Counted from the stretch's first letter, positions 55,014 through 63,712 are shown. The stretch: 64,000 nucleotides of DNA from Methylocystis sp. KS32 (GCA_002862095.1 PHSQ01000001.1:248001-312000), one strand, 5' to 3'. A program made the numbers and translations. The notes: generated from the sequence alone by a model not told the origin.

Positions 55014-55023
55014 GGCTGGATGC
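55014..55023 (+). repeat. attR core
   Basis: GGCTGGATGC, direct repeat of attL. The codon frame Trp-Met continues from here into the C-terminal half of the glycosyltransferase. Confidence 0.8.
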
Positions 55024-55487
55024 AGACGGCCGTGGTCCACTGCCGCGATCCGGCGCGCTTCCTTCGCGATCTTGGTCCAAGACGGGCGCTTGCGACGCTT
55101 GCGATGTTGACGGGCGGATTGGCGGGGCCGTTGCTGGGTCCGCCGCTGACGCTCGCTTTGCTGCTCAATTGCGTTTACGGCGATTTGCTGACGCCGACCA
55201 CGAATGTCGAAATCGCGCTCTCGACGCTGTGGTGCTTTCTCGCCCTTTCCGGCGCCGCTTCGATCATATGGCCGTTGCTTCTGGGGATGCGTCGCCGGCC
55301 TCAGCTTTTGCGGTTTTGGCCGGCGCTGCTGCTGACGCCGTTCTGGCACCTCATGTTGACGGTGACCGCCTGGCGAGCCTTGAGCGAACTTTGGACCGAG
55401 CCGTTTCGCTGGCGCAAAACCGAACATGGCCTTGCGCCGCGCGGCGTCGGCCTATGCGAACAGCCAAAGCTTCAGCGAGAATCCTGA
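55020..55487 (+). pseudogene. Family 2 glycosyltransferase, 3' (membrane) part
   Basis: Continuation of the split GT2 gene: 155 residues starting MQTAVVHCRDPARFLRDLGP, the usual continuation of the QRTRWLKGWMQT motif, then about four TM helices (about 20-50, 63-85, 100-120). It contains no catalytic motif. Fused at the core to the left part it yields one open frame of 664 residues with no stop. Alone it lacks a ribosome binding site and is probably silent. Its last 36 bases overlap the 3' end of the gene on the other strand. Confidence 0.9.
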
Positions 55488-56588
55488 CGCCAACGTCTTG
55501 CGGTAGTGCTCATAAAGCGCGAGGTGGCCGGCGCCGGGCTTCGGCAACTCGTTTTTCTTCAGCCTACGGAAAAAGGGCTGCGATATTTCCTCGAAATTGG
55601 CGAGGTTATAGGCGCCGTTGAACCGCTCCGACACGCGCTCCGCTATATCGGGAAACAGAAGGATGAAGGCTTTGAACAACGCCGGATTGACGATATTGGC
55701 CTCGATGCCGTGCAGCCTCAGCCCCGATTGGCAGGCGCGCAGATAAGGGTTCAACACGCGGTAGACGTCTTCGGGTCCGGCGTCGACGAAGGTCCCATCG
55801 ATGGATTTCAGCGCCGCGTTGAAGGTCACGCGGGAAATCGCCCCCTTGCGCCGCTCGGAAGGCGAAAGCAGTCCGAAAAGCGCGCTATCCTCGCGGCCGT
55901 GAAACAGGTCGAACACATTGCGCAGCAGCGCGTCAGCCTCGGTTTCGGTCTCCGAGAGCCTGCGGATGTCGAGCAGCAGTTCCGCCGACACCGGGCGCTG
56001 CTTGGTGTTGATGTCCATGAAGAGCTGACATTCCTGCGCCCGCGTCAGTTTATTGTAGATGACGACAGGGACATTGACGCGTCGCTTGGCGAGATTGAAG
56101 CCGAAGACGCGATGCTGCCCGTCTATGATGAGAAAAGAGCGCTGGTCCTTGCGGAAACGTAGCGACTGGCTGGCCTGATCGTAATGCAATTCGGCGCTAG
56201 ACTGCGCCGAAAGGATTATGGCGCTTGGCGCCGAGCCAAAGCCGCTGTCAATATAATCGGCGATTTCCTTCGCGCGGCGCTTGTCGAGCAGACGCTGAAA
56301 CCCGTCGATTGGATTTTCCTGTCTGGTGTCGGCCGCGCATGTCGCCGCCAGCACGTCGCTCGGGAGAACCGTCGAATAGAAGCGATATTTGCCTTGCGTG
56401 ACGATCAGCGCCGTCTCGGCGATGAATTGGTCATCCGCCGCCCGCCGGGGCCGCGCGGCGGCAGGCGAAGAATCGCACTTCTCGTCCGAATGAGGCCTGC
56501 GCCCTTCGGAGCCATTTGCGGGAACGATCCGGCCGCGAGCCATGCGCCTGGTCTCCGGTTGGCGGATGTAATTTTCGGCTGTCCGCAA
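55452..56588 (-). CDS. DGQHR-domain protein
   Basis: A 378-residue protein with a DGQHR domain: KRRAKEIADYIDSGFGSAPSAII, the signature SFLIIDGQHRVFGFNLAKR near residue 150, VVIYNKLTRAQECQLFMDINTKQRPVSAELL, ending in a helical C-terminus. DGQHR proteins include DndB, which regulates DNA phosphorothioation, and many orphan members. No dnd or pbe genes are nearby. The start is either 56588 or 56543; the first 50 residues are disordered. It is native rather than part of the element, as it lies outside attR. Confidence 0.82.
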   Translation of the reverse strand: MRTAENYIRQPETRRMARGRIVPANGSEGRRPHSDEKCDSSPAAARPRRAADDQFIAETALIVTQGKYRFYSTVLPSDVLAATCAADTRQENPIDGFQRLLDKRRAKEIADYIDSGFGSAPSAIILSAQSSAELHYDQASQSLRFRKDQRSFLIIDGQHRVFGFNLAKRRVNVPVVIYNKLTRAQECQLFMDINTKQRPVSAELLLDIRRLSETETEADALLRNVFDLFHGREDSALFGLLSPSERRKGAISRVTFNAALKSIDGTFVDAGPEDVYRVLNPYLRACQSGLRLHGIEANIVNPALFKAFILLFPDIAERVSERFNGAYNLANFEEISQPFFRRLKKNELPKPGAGHLALYEHYRKTLASGFSLKLWLFA

Positions 56589-56652
56589 CGCAGCGAATCG
56601 ACCGAAGGCGACAACAGATTAGGCGTGAATCCCCCGGAGAACAATAAAAAGC

Positions 56653-57366
56653 CTAATCGCTGCGCCGGGAGGACCATGTGGCGTGGAGGACGCCGTCGAG
56701 CGCCGCAAGCTCGGCCGTCACCGCGTCGAGTTCATCAGCTTCGACGCTGCTGGGCGATAGCGTCGCCACCAGTTCCACCTCGTCGTCGCGGTCAAGCTCC
56801 TCGATGTCGCCGACCGGATATTTCGCGGCTTCGAGTTTTTCGATCAAAAGGTCGCGGATCGCGTCTCTCTTTGTCTCCACAGCCGTCACATGCACCTCGT
56901 AGATCGCCTCGGTCGCGCTTTCGTCGATCGGCGCGCGCTCGATCAGCGTGACGAGTGGCCGGAGGAAAGTGTTTCCGCCCAGGATAAAAGCGGCGAGCAG
57001 CGCGGCCTCGACGGGGTGGTCCGCGCCCGCAAAGGCGCCGGTGACGGCGGAGCACCAGATCGTCGCGGCGGTGTTCAGGCCGCGGATATTCGTGCCCTCC
57101 TTGAGGATTACGCCGGCGCCAAGGAAACCGACGCCCGACGCGACATAGGCCAAAACCTGCGTTGCGCCCGGATTGCCGTTTAGCCTCATGCCAAGATCGA
57201 CGAAAGCCGAGGCGCCGAGGGCCACCAGCGCATTGGTGCGTAGGCCTGCGTTGCGCTGACGATATTGCCGCTCGGCGCCGATGGCGGTGCCGAGCAGTAG
57301 GGCGACGAATAGGGAGAAGAAGGTGTTCAAAAATTCCTGCGCGTCGAAATGGGTGAGCGCCGTCAT
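56653..57366 (-). CDS. MgtC/SapB-family membrane protein
   Basis: A 237-residue membrane protein. Helices cover about 13-165 with the family motifs LGTAIGAERQYRQRNAGLRTNALVALGAS, VGFLGAGVILKEG and IRGLNTAATIWCSAVTGAFAGA. A soluble ACT-like C-terminal domain (about 166-237) follows. MgtC proteins are tied to magnesium limitation and membrane potential. ATG 57366 is used because the 66 upstream codons are Pro-rich and not conserved. Confidence 0.9.
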   Translation of the reverse strand: MTALTHFDAQEFLNTFFSLFVALLLGTAIGAERQYRQRNAGLRTNALVALGASAFVDLGMRLNGNPGATQVLAYVASGVGFLGAGVILKEGTNIRGLNTAATIWCSAVTGAFAGADHPVEAALLAAFILGGNTFLRPLVTLIERAPIDESATEAIYEVHVTAVETKRDAIRDLLIEKLEAAKYPVGDIEELDRDDEVELVATLSPSSVEADELDAVTAELAALDGVLHATWSSRRSD

Positions 57367-57463
57367 TGGCAGTCCGTCGGTTAAGTGATGGATTCCCGTC
57401 AACTCCTGGGTATAGTGGCAATGTGACATTGGCGCGAGGCGCTTTTCGGGAGCCGGAGGAAAG

Positions 57464-57898
57464 GTGGAGCGTCGCGGTTTCATCGCGGGAGTTGGTTGGG
57501 CGGCGGCGGGGCCGGGCGCGCTGACCGGGCGAACCGCTCCTGTCTCCGCGCCGCCGCCGCCCAAGCCGCCTTACGTGGTGTTGGCCCAGGCCGGAGATAA
57601 ATGCGTGAAGGCGGCGGAGGAATTGCTCCGCAAATGTTTCGAGCGCTTCGCGGCGAAAGATTCCTCGCTTGTCGATTGCGCCAGATCCGCCAGCGACGTT
57701 CTGGGATCTTGCGCCGCTTTGTCCGCTCTGGCCGCGACCGGCGCGCCTTTCGCGCTCGGTTTCGCCCGCACAGCGGCTGAGCTGTGCCTCGTCAGCCAAA
57801 AGGACTGCGACCGCTTTCCCCAGATCGCCGAATGCCAGGCGCTTGGCGCCGCCTGCGCGGCCTGCGCCGAGGAATGCCGCAAGGTCGCGGGCGGATAA
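57464..57898 (+). CDS. Csp1-like copper-storage protein with Tat-type signal
   Basis: A 144-residue protein with twin-arginine N-terminus ERRGFIAG, then a four-helix-bundle DUF326/Csp domain. Ten cysteines at 47, 58, 72, 83, 108, 115, 124, 131, 134 and 138 line the helices; KCFERFAAKDSSLVDC and CQALGAACAACAEECRKVA closely resemble Csp1 of methanotrophs, which stores many Cu(I) ions for particulate methane monooxygenase and has 13 cysteines in its best-known form. Start GTG 57464 with GGAGG upstream. Divergent from the MgtC-like gene. Export by Tat is inferred. Confidence 0.8.
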   Translation: MERRGFIAGVGWAAAGPGALTGRTAPVSAPPPPKPPYVVLAQAGDKCVKAAEELLRKCFERFAAKDSSLVDCARSASDVLGSCAALSALAATGAPFALGFARTAAELCLVSQKDCDRFPQIAECQALGAACAACAEECRKVAGG

Positions 57899-57950
57899 CG
57901 CCCTAATTCTGCAGCGTCAAAAAGCAAAAAACTGGAGCGGTTAAGGGGAA

Positions 57951-58092
57951 CGCCATTGCGAGCGGAGCGAAGCAATCCAGGGGGGCTGGCGGTCCCTTTT
58001 GCCTTTGCATGCCCGCAAGAATGCTCGAAGCGGTCCAGCCTCGGCCTTACGACCCCTGGATTGCTTCGTCATTTCGTTCCTCGCAATGACGA
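57951..58092. repeat. Inverted-repeat element (MITE/REP-like)
   Basis: Left arm CATTGCGAGCGGAGCGAAGC then AATCCAGGGG; right arm CCCCTGGATTGCTTCGTC then CGTTCCTCGCAATGACG. The arms are complementary over most of 35 bp around a loop of about 70 bp. This ATTGCGAGCGNAGCGAAGCAATCCAG pattern (given in part) is a common dispersed palindrome in alphaproteobacteria. Confidence 0.7.
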
Positions 58093-58123
58093 ACCCGCCG
58101 GCGAATTCGTTCAGACGCAGTAA

Positions 58124-59545
58124 CTAAATGTGAATCGCTCTTTTGCCGACGGCGAGCGCGGCTTCCTTGACGGCCTCCGACATGGTGGGATGAGCATGAC
58201 AGATGCGGGAGAGGTCTTCCGCCGAGCCTGAAAAACCCATCAATACGCAAGCCTCGGCGATCAATTCGCCGGCGCCCGCGCCCAGGATATGCACGCCAAG
58301 AACCCGATCGGTTGCGGCGTCGGCGATGATTTTCACGAAGCCCTCGGTCTCCCGCATCGCGCGGGCGCGGCCATTGGCGGTGAAAGGGAATTTGCCGATA
58401 TTGACCGGGGCGCCCTTGGCCCGCGCTTCCTCTTCGGTGAGGCCGACGCTGGCGATCTCGGGCATTGTGTAAACGACGCCGGGAATCACTTTGTAGTCGA
58501 CATGTCCGTGCTGTCCGGCAAGGATTTCGGCGACGGCGACGCCTTCCTCCTCGGCCTTATGTGCGAGCATCGGTCCCCGGACGACGTCGCCGATGGCGTA
58601 GACGCCGGGAATATTGGCGGCGAAATTGTCGTCGATGACGACGCGGCCGCGCTCCAGCGTCACGCCGGCTTCCGCCAGTCCGAGACCCTCGGTGTAAGGA
58701 ATGCGTCCGGTCGCGATCAGCACGGCGTCGGCGCCGATGACGCCTTCGGTTCCGCCGTCTACGGCGGCGAAGGACACGGTGACGGCGCCCTCGGCGCGCG
58801 CGACCCGGGTGACCTTGGTCGAAAGCCGGAAATCGAAGCCCTGCTTCTCGAGGATTTTTTGAAAGCGCCGGGCGACCTCGAGATCGAAGCCGGGCAGGAT
58901 GCGATCCAGGAATTCTATCACGGTGACTTTGGCGCCGAGCCGCCGCCAGACCGAACCAAGTTCCAGCCCGATCACGCCGGCGCCGACGATCACCAGATTT
59001 TCCGGAACCTTTGGCAGGCTCAGCGCGCCGGTGGAAGAGAGAAGGAGCTTTTCGTCGATTTCTATCGGCGCGCCATCGGCGTCGCGCAGCGGGGCGACTG
59101 CGGAGCCGGTGGCGATGACCACATTTTTGGTGGAAAGCGTTTGTTTGCCGCCGTCCGCAGCCGTCACCTCGACCTGATGTCCTCCCTCTCCGCGCAAAAG
59201 CTTTCCGACCCCCATGAAGGCGTCGACGCCGTTCTTTTTCAGCAGGAAGGCGACGCCGCTGACATTGGCGCCGACGGTTGCGTCCTTGTGCTTCATCATC
59301 GCCGAAAGATCGAGACGCGGAGCGTCGACGAGAACGCCGAGCGGCGCCAGGGCATGGGCCGCTTCGCTGAACATATGGGAGGCGTGCAGCAGCGCCTTGG
59401 AGGGAATGCAGCCGACATTGAGGCATGTGCCGCCGAAAGTCGGGCTTTTCTCCACGACCGCCGTTTTCAGCCCAAGTTGCGCGGCGCGAATCGCGCACAC
59501 ATAACCGCCCGGACCGGTTCCGATGACGATGAGATCATAGCTCAT
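58124..59545 (-). CDS. lpdA: Dihydrolipoyl dehydrogenase
   Basis: FAD/NAD E3 component of 2-oxoacid dehydrogenase complexes. The 473-residue protein has the FAD site VIGTGPGGYVCAIRAAQLG (about 7-25), the redox disulfide C41-C46 in GGTCLNVGCIPS, the NAD site VGAGVIGLELGSVWRRLG and the C-terminal catalytic H in CHAHPTMSE. ATG 59545 is chosen; the 20 upstream codons are not conserved. It has no other complex subunit beside it here. Confidence 0.96.
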   Translation of the reverse strand: MSYDLIVIGTGPGGYVCAIRAAQLGLKTAVVEKSPTFGGTCLNVGCIPSKALLHASHMFSEAAHALAPLGVLVDAPRLDLSAMMKHKDATVGANVSGVAFLLKKNGVDAFMGVGKLLRGEGGHQVEVTAADGGKQTLSTKNVVIATGSAVAPLRDADGAPIEIDEKLLLSSTGALSLPKVPENLVIVGAGVIGLELGSVWRRLGAKVTVIEFLDRILPGFDLEVARRFQKILEKQGFDFRLSTKVTRVARAEGAVTVSFAAVDGGTEGVIGADAVLIATGRIPYTEGLGLAEAGVTLERGRVVIDDNFAANIPGVYAIGDVVRGPMLAHKAEEEGVAVAEILAGQHGHVDYKVIPGVVYTMPEIASVGLTEEEARAKGAPVNIGKFPFTANGRARAMRETEGFVKIIADAATDRVLGVHILGAGAGELIAEACVLMGFSGSAEDLSRICHAHPTMSEAVKEAALAVGKRAIHI

Positions 59546-59651
59546 GCAGCTGTCCATCCCCTTTTTGCTCCGCCGCCCCGTCTCGCGGGGCGGGCGACTT
59601 TGCATCGAAAGAGCCGCGGAAAGCTAGAGGCCAAATCAGCCTGCGGGGCCG

Positions 59652-60080
59652 TCAGCCCACGGCCCAAACATAAATAGCCACGGCGAAAAGGCCGAGGCCG
59701 GTCTGACCCAGTTCCAGCTGGCCCCAAAGCTTGATGACATTGCGCGCTTCATGAGCGCCCTCGCCGCCAATCAAGGCCAATATGCGGTTGTTGAGCGGCA
59801 CGATGGCGAAATAAGTGTAGGGCCAGCTCGCAATAATCACCAGCGCGCCGAGCAGCCACCGCACGTCGTCGAGTTCACGGAAGGTCACGAAGCCGCAAAT
59901 CGCCGACAAAAGCGCCAGTCCTGCGAGCACGATGAAGCCGCGGTGATCGGAAGGCTCCCATTCCTTGGCGAGCGCGCCGTCGTCCAGAGCTTCCCGCGCC
60001 GGCTGCTCCACGTAATTTAGATAAAGCGAGGCGCCGCTGAAACCGCCTGCGGCGGCGAGCGCGAGAGAACCGATGATCAT
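59652..60080 (-). CDS. DUF1772-type membrane protein
   Basis: A 142-residue membrane protein with four predicted helices (about 5-25, 50-70, 76-98, 122-140), with N-terminal SLYLNYVEQPAR and AIVPLNNRIL, which are hallmarks of the DUF1772 (anthrone oxygenase-like) family. Function in this organism is unknown. ATG 60080 is chosen; the nine upstream codons are basic and not needed. It lies 106 bp upstream of lpdA on the same strand. Confidence 0.7.
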   Translation of the reverse strand: MIIGSLALAAAGGFSGASLYLNYVEQPAREALDDGALAKEWEPSDHRGFIVLAGLALLSAICGFVTFRELDDVRWLLGALVIIASWPYTYFAIVPLNNRILALIGGEGAHEARNVIKLWGQLELGQTGLGLFAVAIYVWAVG

Positions 60081-60129
60081 GAGTTGCGTCCTTCTTGGGT
60101 GAAGCAATAGGCGATGTCCCTGCCGGGGG

Positions 60130-61194
60130 TCAGGCGGATTCGATCGCTTCTTCGTCGCAAACGACCCTGGCGTTGGTCTTGGCCTCCCCGGCGACGTCGA
60201 GCTTGATCGCTTGCACGTCGCCTTTCTGAGATTCGTCGCGCGACATGAAATGATCGAAGAAGATCTTCATGGTGCGATCGACGCCAAAGGAATTTATACG
60301 CCTCGTGTCGTCGCCATAGAAGCGCGCGGCATTGGGCGAAGCGGTCACGAGATCGTATGACGGGAAGTAAGCGATGTTCGAACGCGCGCGCACCACTTCG
60401 TCGGCCGCCGCGCGCAAAATCGCCTTCGACGCCGAGTTGGAGACAAGCACATGACGGTCTTCGCTCGTCGCGATGATCGAAACCGGGGAGACGCTCAGGA
60501 TCATCCGCGCATTCGGGTTGCGCGCGTAAACGAGGTCGGCCGAGGCGAGGAAGTCACGCACGACGTCGCCGACGGTCATGTTCCAGAACTCGTAAGTTTG
60601 CGGATCATAGTCGCCGCCGGCGACGCCAGGGGCGAGTTGCAGCACCGCGCCGTCCGATTTATGGCGCCAGCACTCGGTGAGGCCGAAGGTGAAGACGAAG
60701 ACGTCCATCGTCTCGATCATTTTCCGCACGGCTGCGAAATGCCGTTCCCGATCCGCGCGCATGTCCTCGACGCTGGCGTATCCATCGGGCTCGATGCGCG
60801 GCCGGAAGGGGTCGACGACGCGGCCGTTCTCGGTGGTCCAGACGTCGAGATCGGGCTTGAAGTCGCCATAGGCCCGTTGGATCAACTGCAAAAGTTGCGT
60901 CGTCGTATAAAGATTGCCGTAGCGGCAGGAGTACATCGAATAATTGCGGCGCCGCGCCTCTTGTGGCGACATTCCCTCGGGCGGCTGCTCGGCTAAATAA
61001 TAGTGATAGCCGCTCTGTTGCAGCCGATGCGCGATTTCCTGGGCGAAACAGCTTCCCCCGGTCGCGACCTTGTCCCGCGGCGAAATCTTGAAGGGCGCCT
61101 CGACGATCGGATCGAGCGCGAAGGGCGGCAGCGAGGCCACCGCCTTGCGCCAGAAGCGATGGTCGGGTAGGGAGCTATAGGGATTGTCCGCCAA
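60130..61194 (-). CDS. GSCFA-domain protein
   Basis: A 354-residue protein with the signature TGGSCFAQEIAHRLQQSGY near residue 46, VFTFGLTECW (GxxE-like block), and NPNARMILSVSPV. GSCFA proteins belong to the SGNH-hydrolase-like superfamily and are linked to surface polysaccharide or capsule modification. The start ATG 61194 lies 160 bp from the divergent WcbI-like gene, so the pair may share a control region. Confidence 0.85.
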   Translation of the reverse strand: MADNPYSSLPDHRFWRKAVASLPPFALDPIVEAPFKISPRDKVATGGSCFAQEIAHRLQQSGYHYYLAEQPPEGMSPQEARRRNYSMYSCRYGNLYTTTQLLQLIQRAYGDFKPDLDVWTTENGRVVDPFRPRIEPDGYASVEDMRADRERHFAAVRKMIETMDVFVFTFGLTECWRHKSDGAVLQLAPGVAGGDYDPQTYEFWNMTVGDVVRDFLASADLVYARNPNARMILSVSPVSIIATSEDRHVLVSNSASKAILRAAADEVVRARSNIAYFPSYDLVTASPNAARFYGDDTRRINSFGVDRTMKIFFDHFMSRDESQKGDVQAIKLDVAGEAKTNARVVCDEEAIESA

Positions 61195-61354
61195 TGGTCG
61201 GTCTCCTGTTGGATGGCGCTGCCCGCCTCGCGTTCGGCGCCGCCCTAGATCGTGTCGGGAACATAAACGCAGCCCGGCCGCTTGTCATCCGTCGGCGCCG
61301 CCTCCCAAGACAAGGGCGGCCAGCGCGCTGACCCGTTCATGGCGCTTCACACGC

Positions 61355-62401
61355 ATGATTTCGCAAATCGACAAACAGATTTTCCGCTGCTGGAAGCAAC
61401 TCGTCGTGGAGCCGCGACTCGCCAAAATCACCGGCAGAGTCATGCGAGGCGTCAGTCCGCGCATCGCCGTCATCGGCAATTGCCAGAGCTATGGGGTGGC
61501 TTACGCGATGAAACTGCTTGCCCCCACCGCGCGGGTCGACCATTATTCGTCTATCGGCAAGGCGCGGGCGGACATCGGACTGCTGACCAAAACCCTTGCG
61601 ACTTATGACCAGGTCTTTTCGCAGGATTTTCCTCCTTCCATCGTTAAGGGAGGGGATTCCCAGGAATTGCTGCGCCGCTTGAACAACGCCACGCTGTTTC
61701 CAACGGTGAGTTTCGCGGCATTCCATCCCGACCTCGTTTATCTGCTCGATGCGGCGAAATGCAATAAGGCGCTATTTGGACCGCTGGGTCCCTACCACTC
61801 GTCTCTGGCGGTGTTCGCCTATCGGGTCGGATTGTCGGCGAAACAGGCCAACGCCCTTTTCAACCGCAATGTATTCGAAGCCGTCGGCTTTTTCGACGTC
61901 TGGAATTCAGCCGCGGGGGAGTTCCTGGCCAACGCCAAACGCTACGATCTCGATCTTTCGAACGAACTGATGAACTGGTCGCGACGCGGCGTCTTCATGT
62001 ATTCGATCGTCCACCCCAAACCCTTCGTGCTCGCCGACATCGCGCGACGTCTCTTCGCCAAGAAGGGCCTCGTCGTGCGCAATGAGAATCTCGACGATTA
62101 CGTGATCGACGATCTCGCGCGGGCGGAGATTTTTCCTGTCTATCCAGAAATCGCGGAAAACTTTGGGGTGCGTGGCGGCTATCTGTTCAAACAGGGCAAT
62201 TTCCACATCTCCAACGGGGTAGGAAGTTTCATGACCCTGCCGGAATATCTCGAGGCCTGTTACGCCGTTTACAAGCGCGCGCGCCCTTCGCAAATCTCCC
62301 ATCCGCGCGTTGACGGCTGGCTTTCGGACGAGACGATCACTCGCAAGCTCATCGCTCTGGCGCAAGAAAATTTCGCGCGCGGAGCGACGCCGGTTTTGTG
62401 A
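61355..62401 (+). CDS. WcbI-like polysaccharide biosynthesis acetyltransferase
   Basis: A 348-residue protein of the WcbI family, in which the Burkholderia member takes part in capsule production. RIAVIGNCQSYGVAYAMKLL (about 32-51) is the N-terminal nucleotide/CoA-binding-like segment; later FFDVWNSAAGEFL and FMYSIVHPKPFVLADIA follow. ATG 61355 is chosen over a frame that starts inside the GSCFA gene. Combined with GSCFA next door it suggests a surface-glycan tailoring pair. Confidence 0.8.
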   Translation: MISQIDKQIFRCWKQLVVEPRLAKITGRVMRGVSPRIAVIGNCQSYGVAYAMKLLAPTARVDHYSSIGKARADIGLLTKTLATYDQVFSQDFPPSIVKGGDSQELLRRLNNATLFPTVSFAAFHPDLVYLLDAAKCNKALFGPLGPYHSSLAVFAYRVGLSAKQANALFNRNVFEAVGFFDVWNSAAGEFLANAKRYDLDLSNELMNWSRRGVFMYSIVHPKPFVLADIARRLFAKKGLVVRNENLDDYVIDDLARAEIFPVYPEIAENFGVRGGYLFKQGNFHISNGVGSFMTLPEYLEACYAVYKRARPSQISHPRVDGWLSDETITRKLIALAQENFARGATPVL

Positions 62402-62437
62402 GTCTCTTCGACCAGGCGGACTTATCGGCTCGCGATT

Positions 62438-63712
62438 TCACATCGCCATCATTGACGCTCGTTCCATCTCATGGAAAAATGCGCGGATACGCGGCGCGAT
62501 TTCCTTGCGGAAGCGCGAACCGTTGAAGACGCCGTAATGTCCGACGCCCTCCTGCAAATGATGCAGGCGACGCTCCGGCGGAATTTCGGCGCATAGGCCC
62601 TGCGCCGCGTAAGTCTGGCCGGCGCCGGATATGTCGTCCTTCTCCCCTTCGATCGTCAGCAGCGCGGTGCGGCGAATCGCCCGAAGATCGATGAGTTCGC
62701 CCCGGTGACGCAGCAGTCTGAGCGGAAGGGCGTGTTTAATGAATACATCCTCCACCGTCTGCAGATAGAATTCGGCGGTCATATCCATGACGGCGAGATA
62801 CTCGTCGTAGAAGTCGCGGTGTTTCTCGGCGCTATCGCCATCGCCTGCGACAAGATGATTGAACATTTCGAAATGCGCCGAAACATGGCGTTCGATATTC
62901 ATCGCCATGAAGCCGGAGAGCTGCAGAAAGCCGGGATAGACCTTGCGTCCCATGCCGGCGTTCGGAAATGGCACGGCGTGGATGCAATGCTGCTTAAACC
63001 AGTTGATCCCACGTTCTTCCGCGAGGCGGTTCACGGAGGTGGGGTTGACGCGAGGGTCGATGGGGCCACCCATCAGCACCAAGGACTCGGGGACATGGGG
63101 GTCGTTTCTCGCCTCCAGCATGGCGACGGCGCAGATCAAGGGAACGGACGCCTGACAGACGCCGAGTGTGTGCACGGGAACCCCGTCCCAATCCTTGGAG
63201 AGGTGAGCCAATATCTCGGCTAGATAGTCGATATAGTCCTCGAGGTCGAAGCGGCCTTCGCTCAGCGGCACGGCGCGCGCGTCGCTCCAGTCGGTGATAT
63301 AGACGTCATGGCTCGGAAGAAAGGCCTCGACCGTTCCCCGCAGGAGCGTCGCATAGTGGCCGGACATGGGCGCCACGACCAGCAATTTCGACTGGCGGGG
63401 CGCTGGACCTATGAATTCCCGTTTGAAATGGAGCAGGCGGCAAAATGGCCGCGCCCAAACATGCTCCTCGGTGATGAGGGTCGGCTCGCCGTCGATTTCG
63501 ACTGTTTGAAAACCGAACACCGGCTTGCCATAGCGCCGGGTCATGCGTTCGAACAATTCGGCGGAGGCGGCGAGATTTCGCGCCACCGGCGTGTTGGCGA
63601 ACGGATGGAGGGGGCTCTTAAGCATCTGCATCGCGGTTTCGGACAGCGCGCGCGCCGGGGCGAAGGCCAGATGCAGCAATTCGTACATCTGATAGGAAGA
63701 ATACCTGTCCAT
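62438..63712 (-). CDS. phaZ: Intracellular polyhydroxybutyrate depolymerase
   Basis: Breaks down PHB granules, the main carbon store of type II methanotrophs. The 424-residue alpha/beta hydrolase has the N-terminal YQMYELLHLAFAPARALSE, a lipase-box-like GVCQASVPL with the catalytic cysteine, VYITDWSDARAVP, and C-terminal histidine in GVGHYGVFNGSRF. The short-chain-length PhaZ subgroup matches in length. It is divergent from whatever starts at the right edge of the window. Confidence 0.92.
   Translation of the reverse strand: MDRYSSYQMYELLHLAFAPARALSETAMQMLKSPLHPFANTPVARNLAASAELFERMTRRYGKPVFGFQTVEIDGEPTLITEEHVWARPFCRLLHFKREFIGPAPRQSKLLVVAPMSGHYATLLRGTVEAFLPSHDVYITDWSDARAVPLSEGRFDLEDYIDYLAEILAHLSKDWDGVPVHTLGVCQASVPLICAVAMLEARNDPHVPESLVLMGGPIDPRVNPTSVNRLAEERGINWFKQHCIHAVPFPNAGMGRKVYPGFLQLSGFMAMNIERHVSAHFEMFNHLVAGDGDSAEKHRDFYDEYLAVMDMTAEFYLQTVEDVFIKHALPLRLLRHRGELIDLRAIRRTALLTIEGEKDDISGAGQTYAAQGLCAEIPPERRLHHLQEGVGHYGVFNGSRFRKEIAPRIRAFFHEMERASMMAM

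Larger units (their letters stand above)
41565..55023 (-). mobile_element. 13.4-kb integrative element (phage satellite or reduced prophage) inserted in a glycosyltransferase gene
   Basis: Bounded by 10-bp direct repeats inside a split GT2 gene, with a tyrosine recombinase next to the right end. Gene content: integrase, excisionase-like, DUF3987, SSB, Nu1-type small terminase, prohead protease, two spike base proteins, XRE/two-TM/ImmA operon and about ten unknown small proteins. No large terminase, portal, major capsid, tail tube, tape measure, lysis or conjugation gene was recognised. Most genes run leftwards; only the XRE operon and one unknown gene run rightwards. Removing the element restores an open glycosyltransferase frame. 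Confidence 0.88.

Noticed and set aside
41565..55023. Complete prophage or integrative conjugative element
   Set aside because: No portal, capsid, tail, lysis, relaxase or type IV secretion gene was recognised.
58289..59677. 462-codon frame antisense to lpdA
   Set aside because: lpdA is certain on the other strand; this is a mirror frame.
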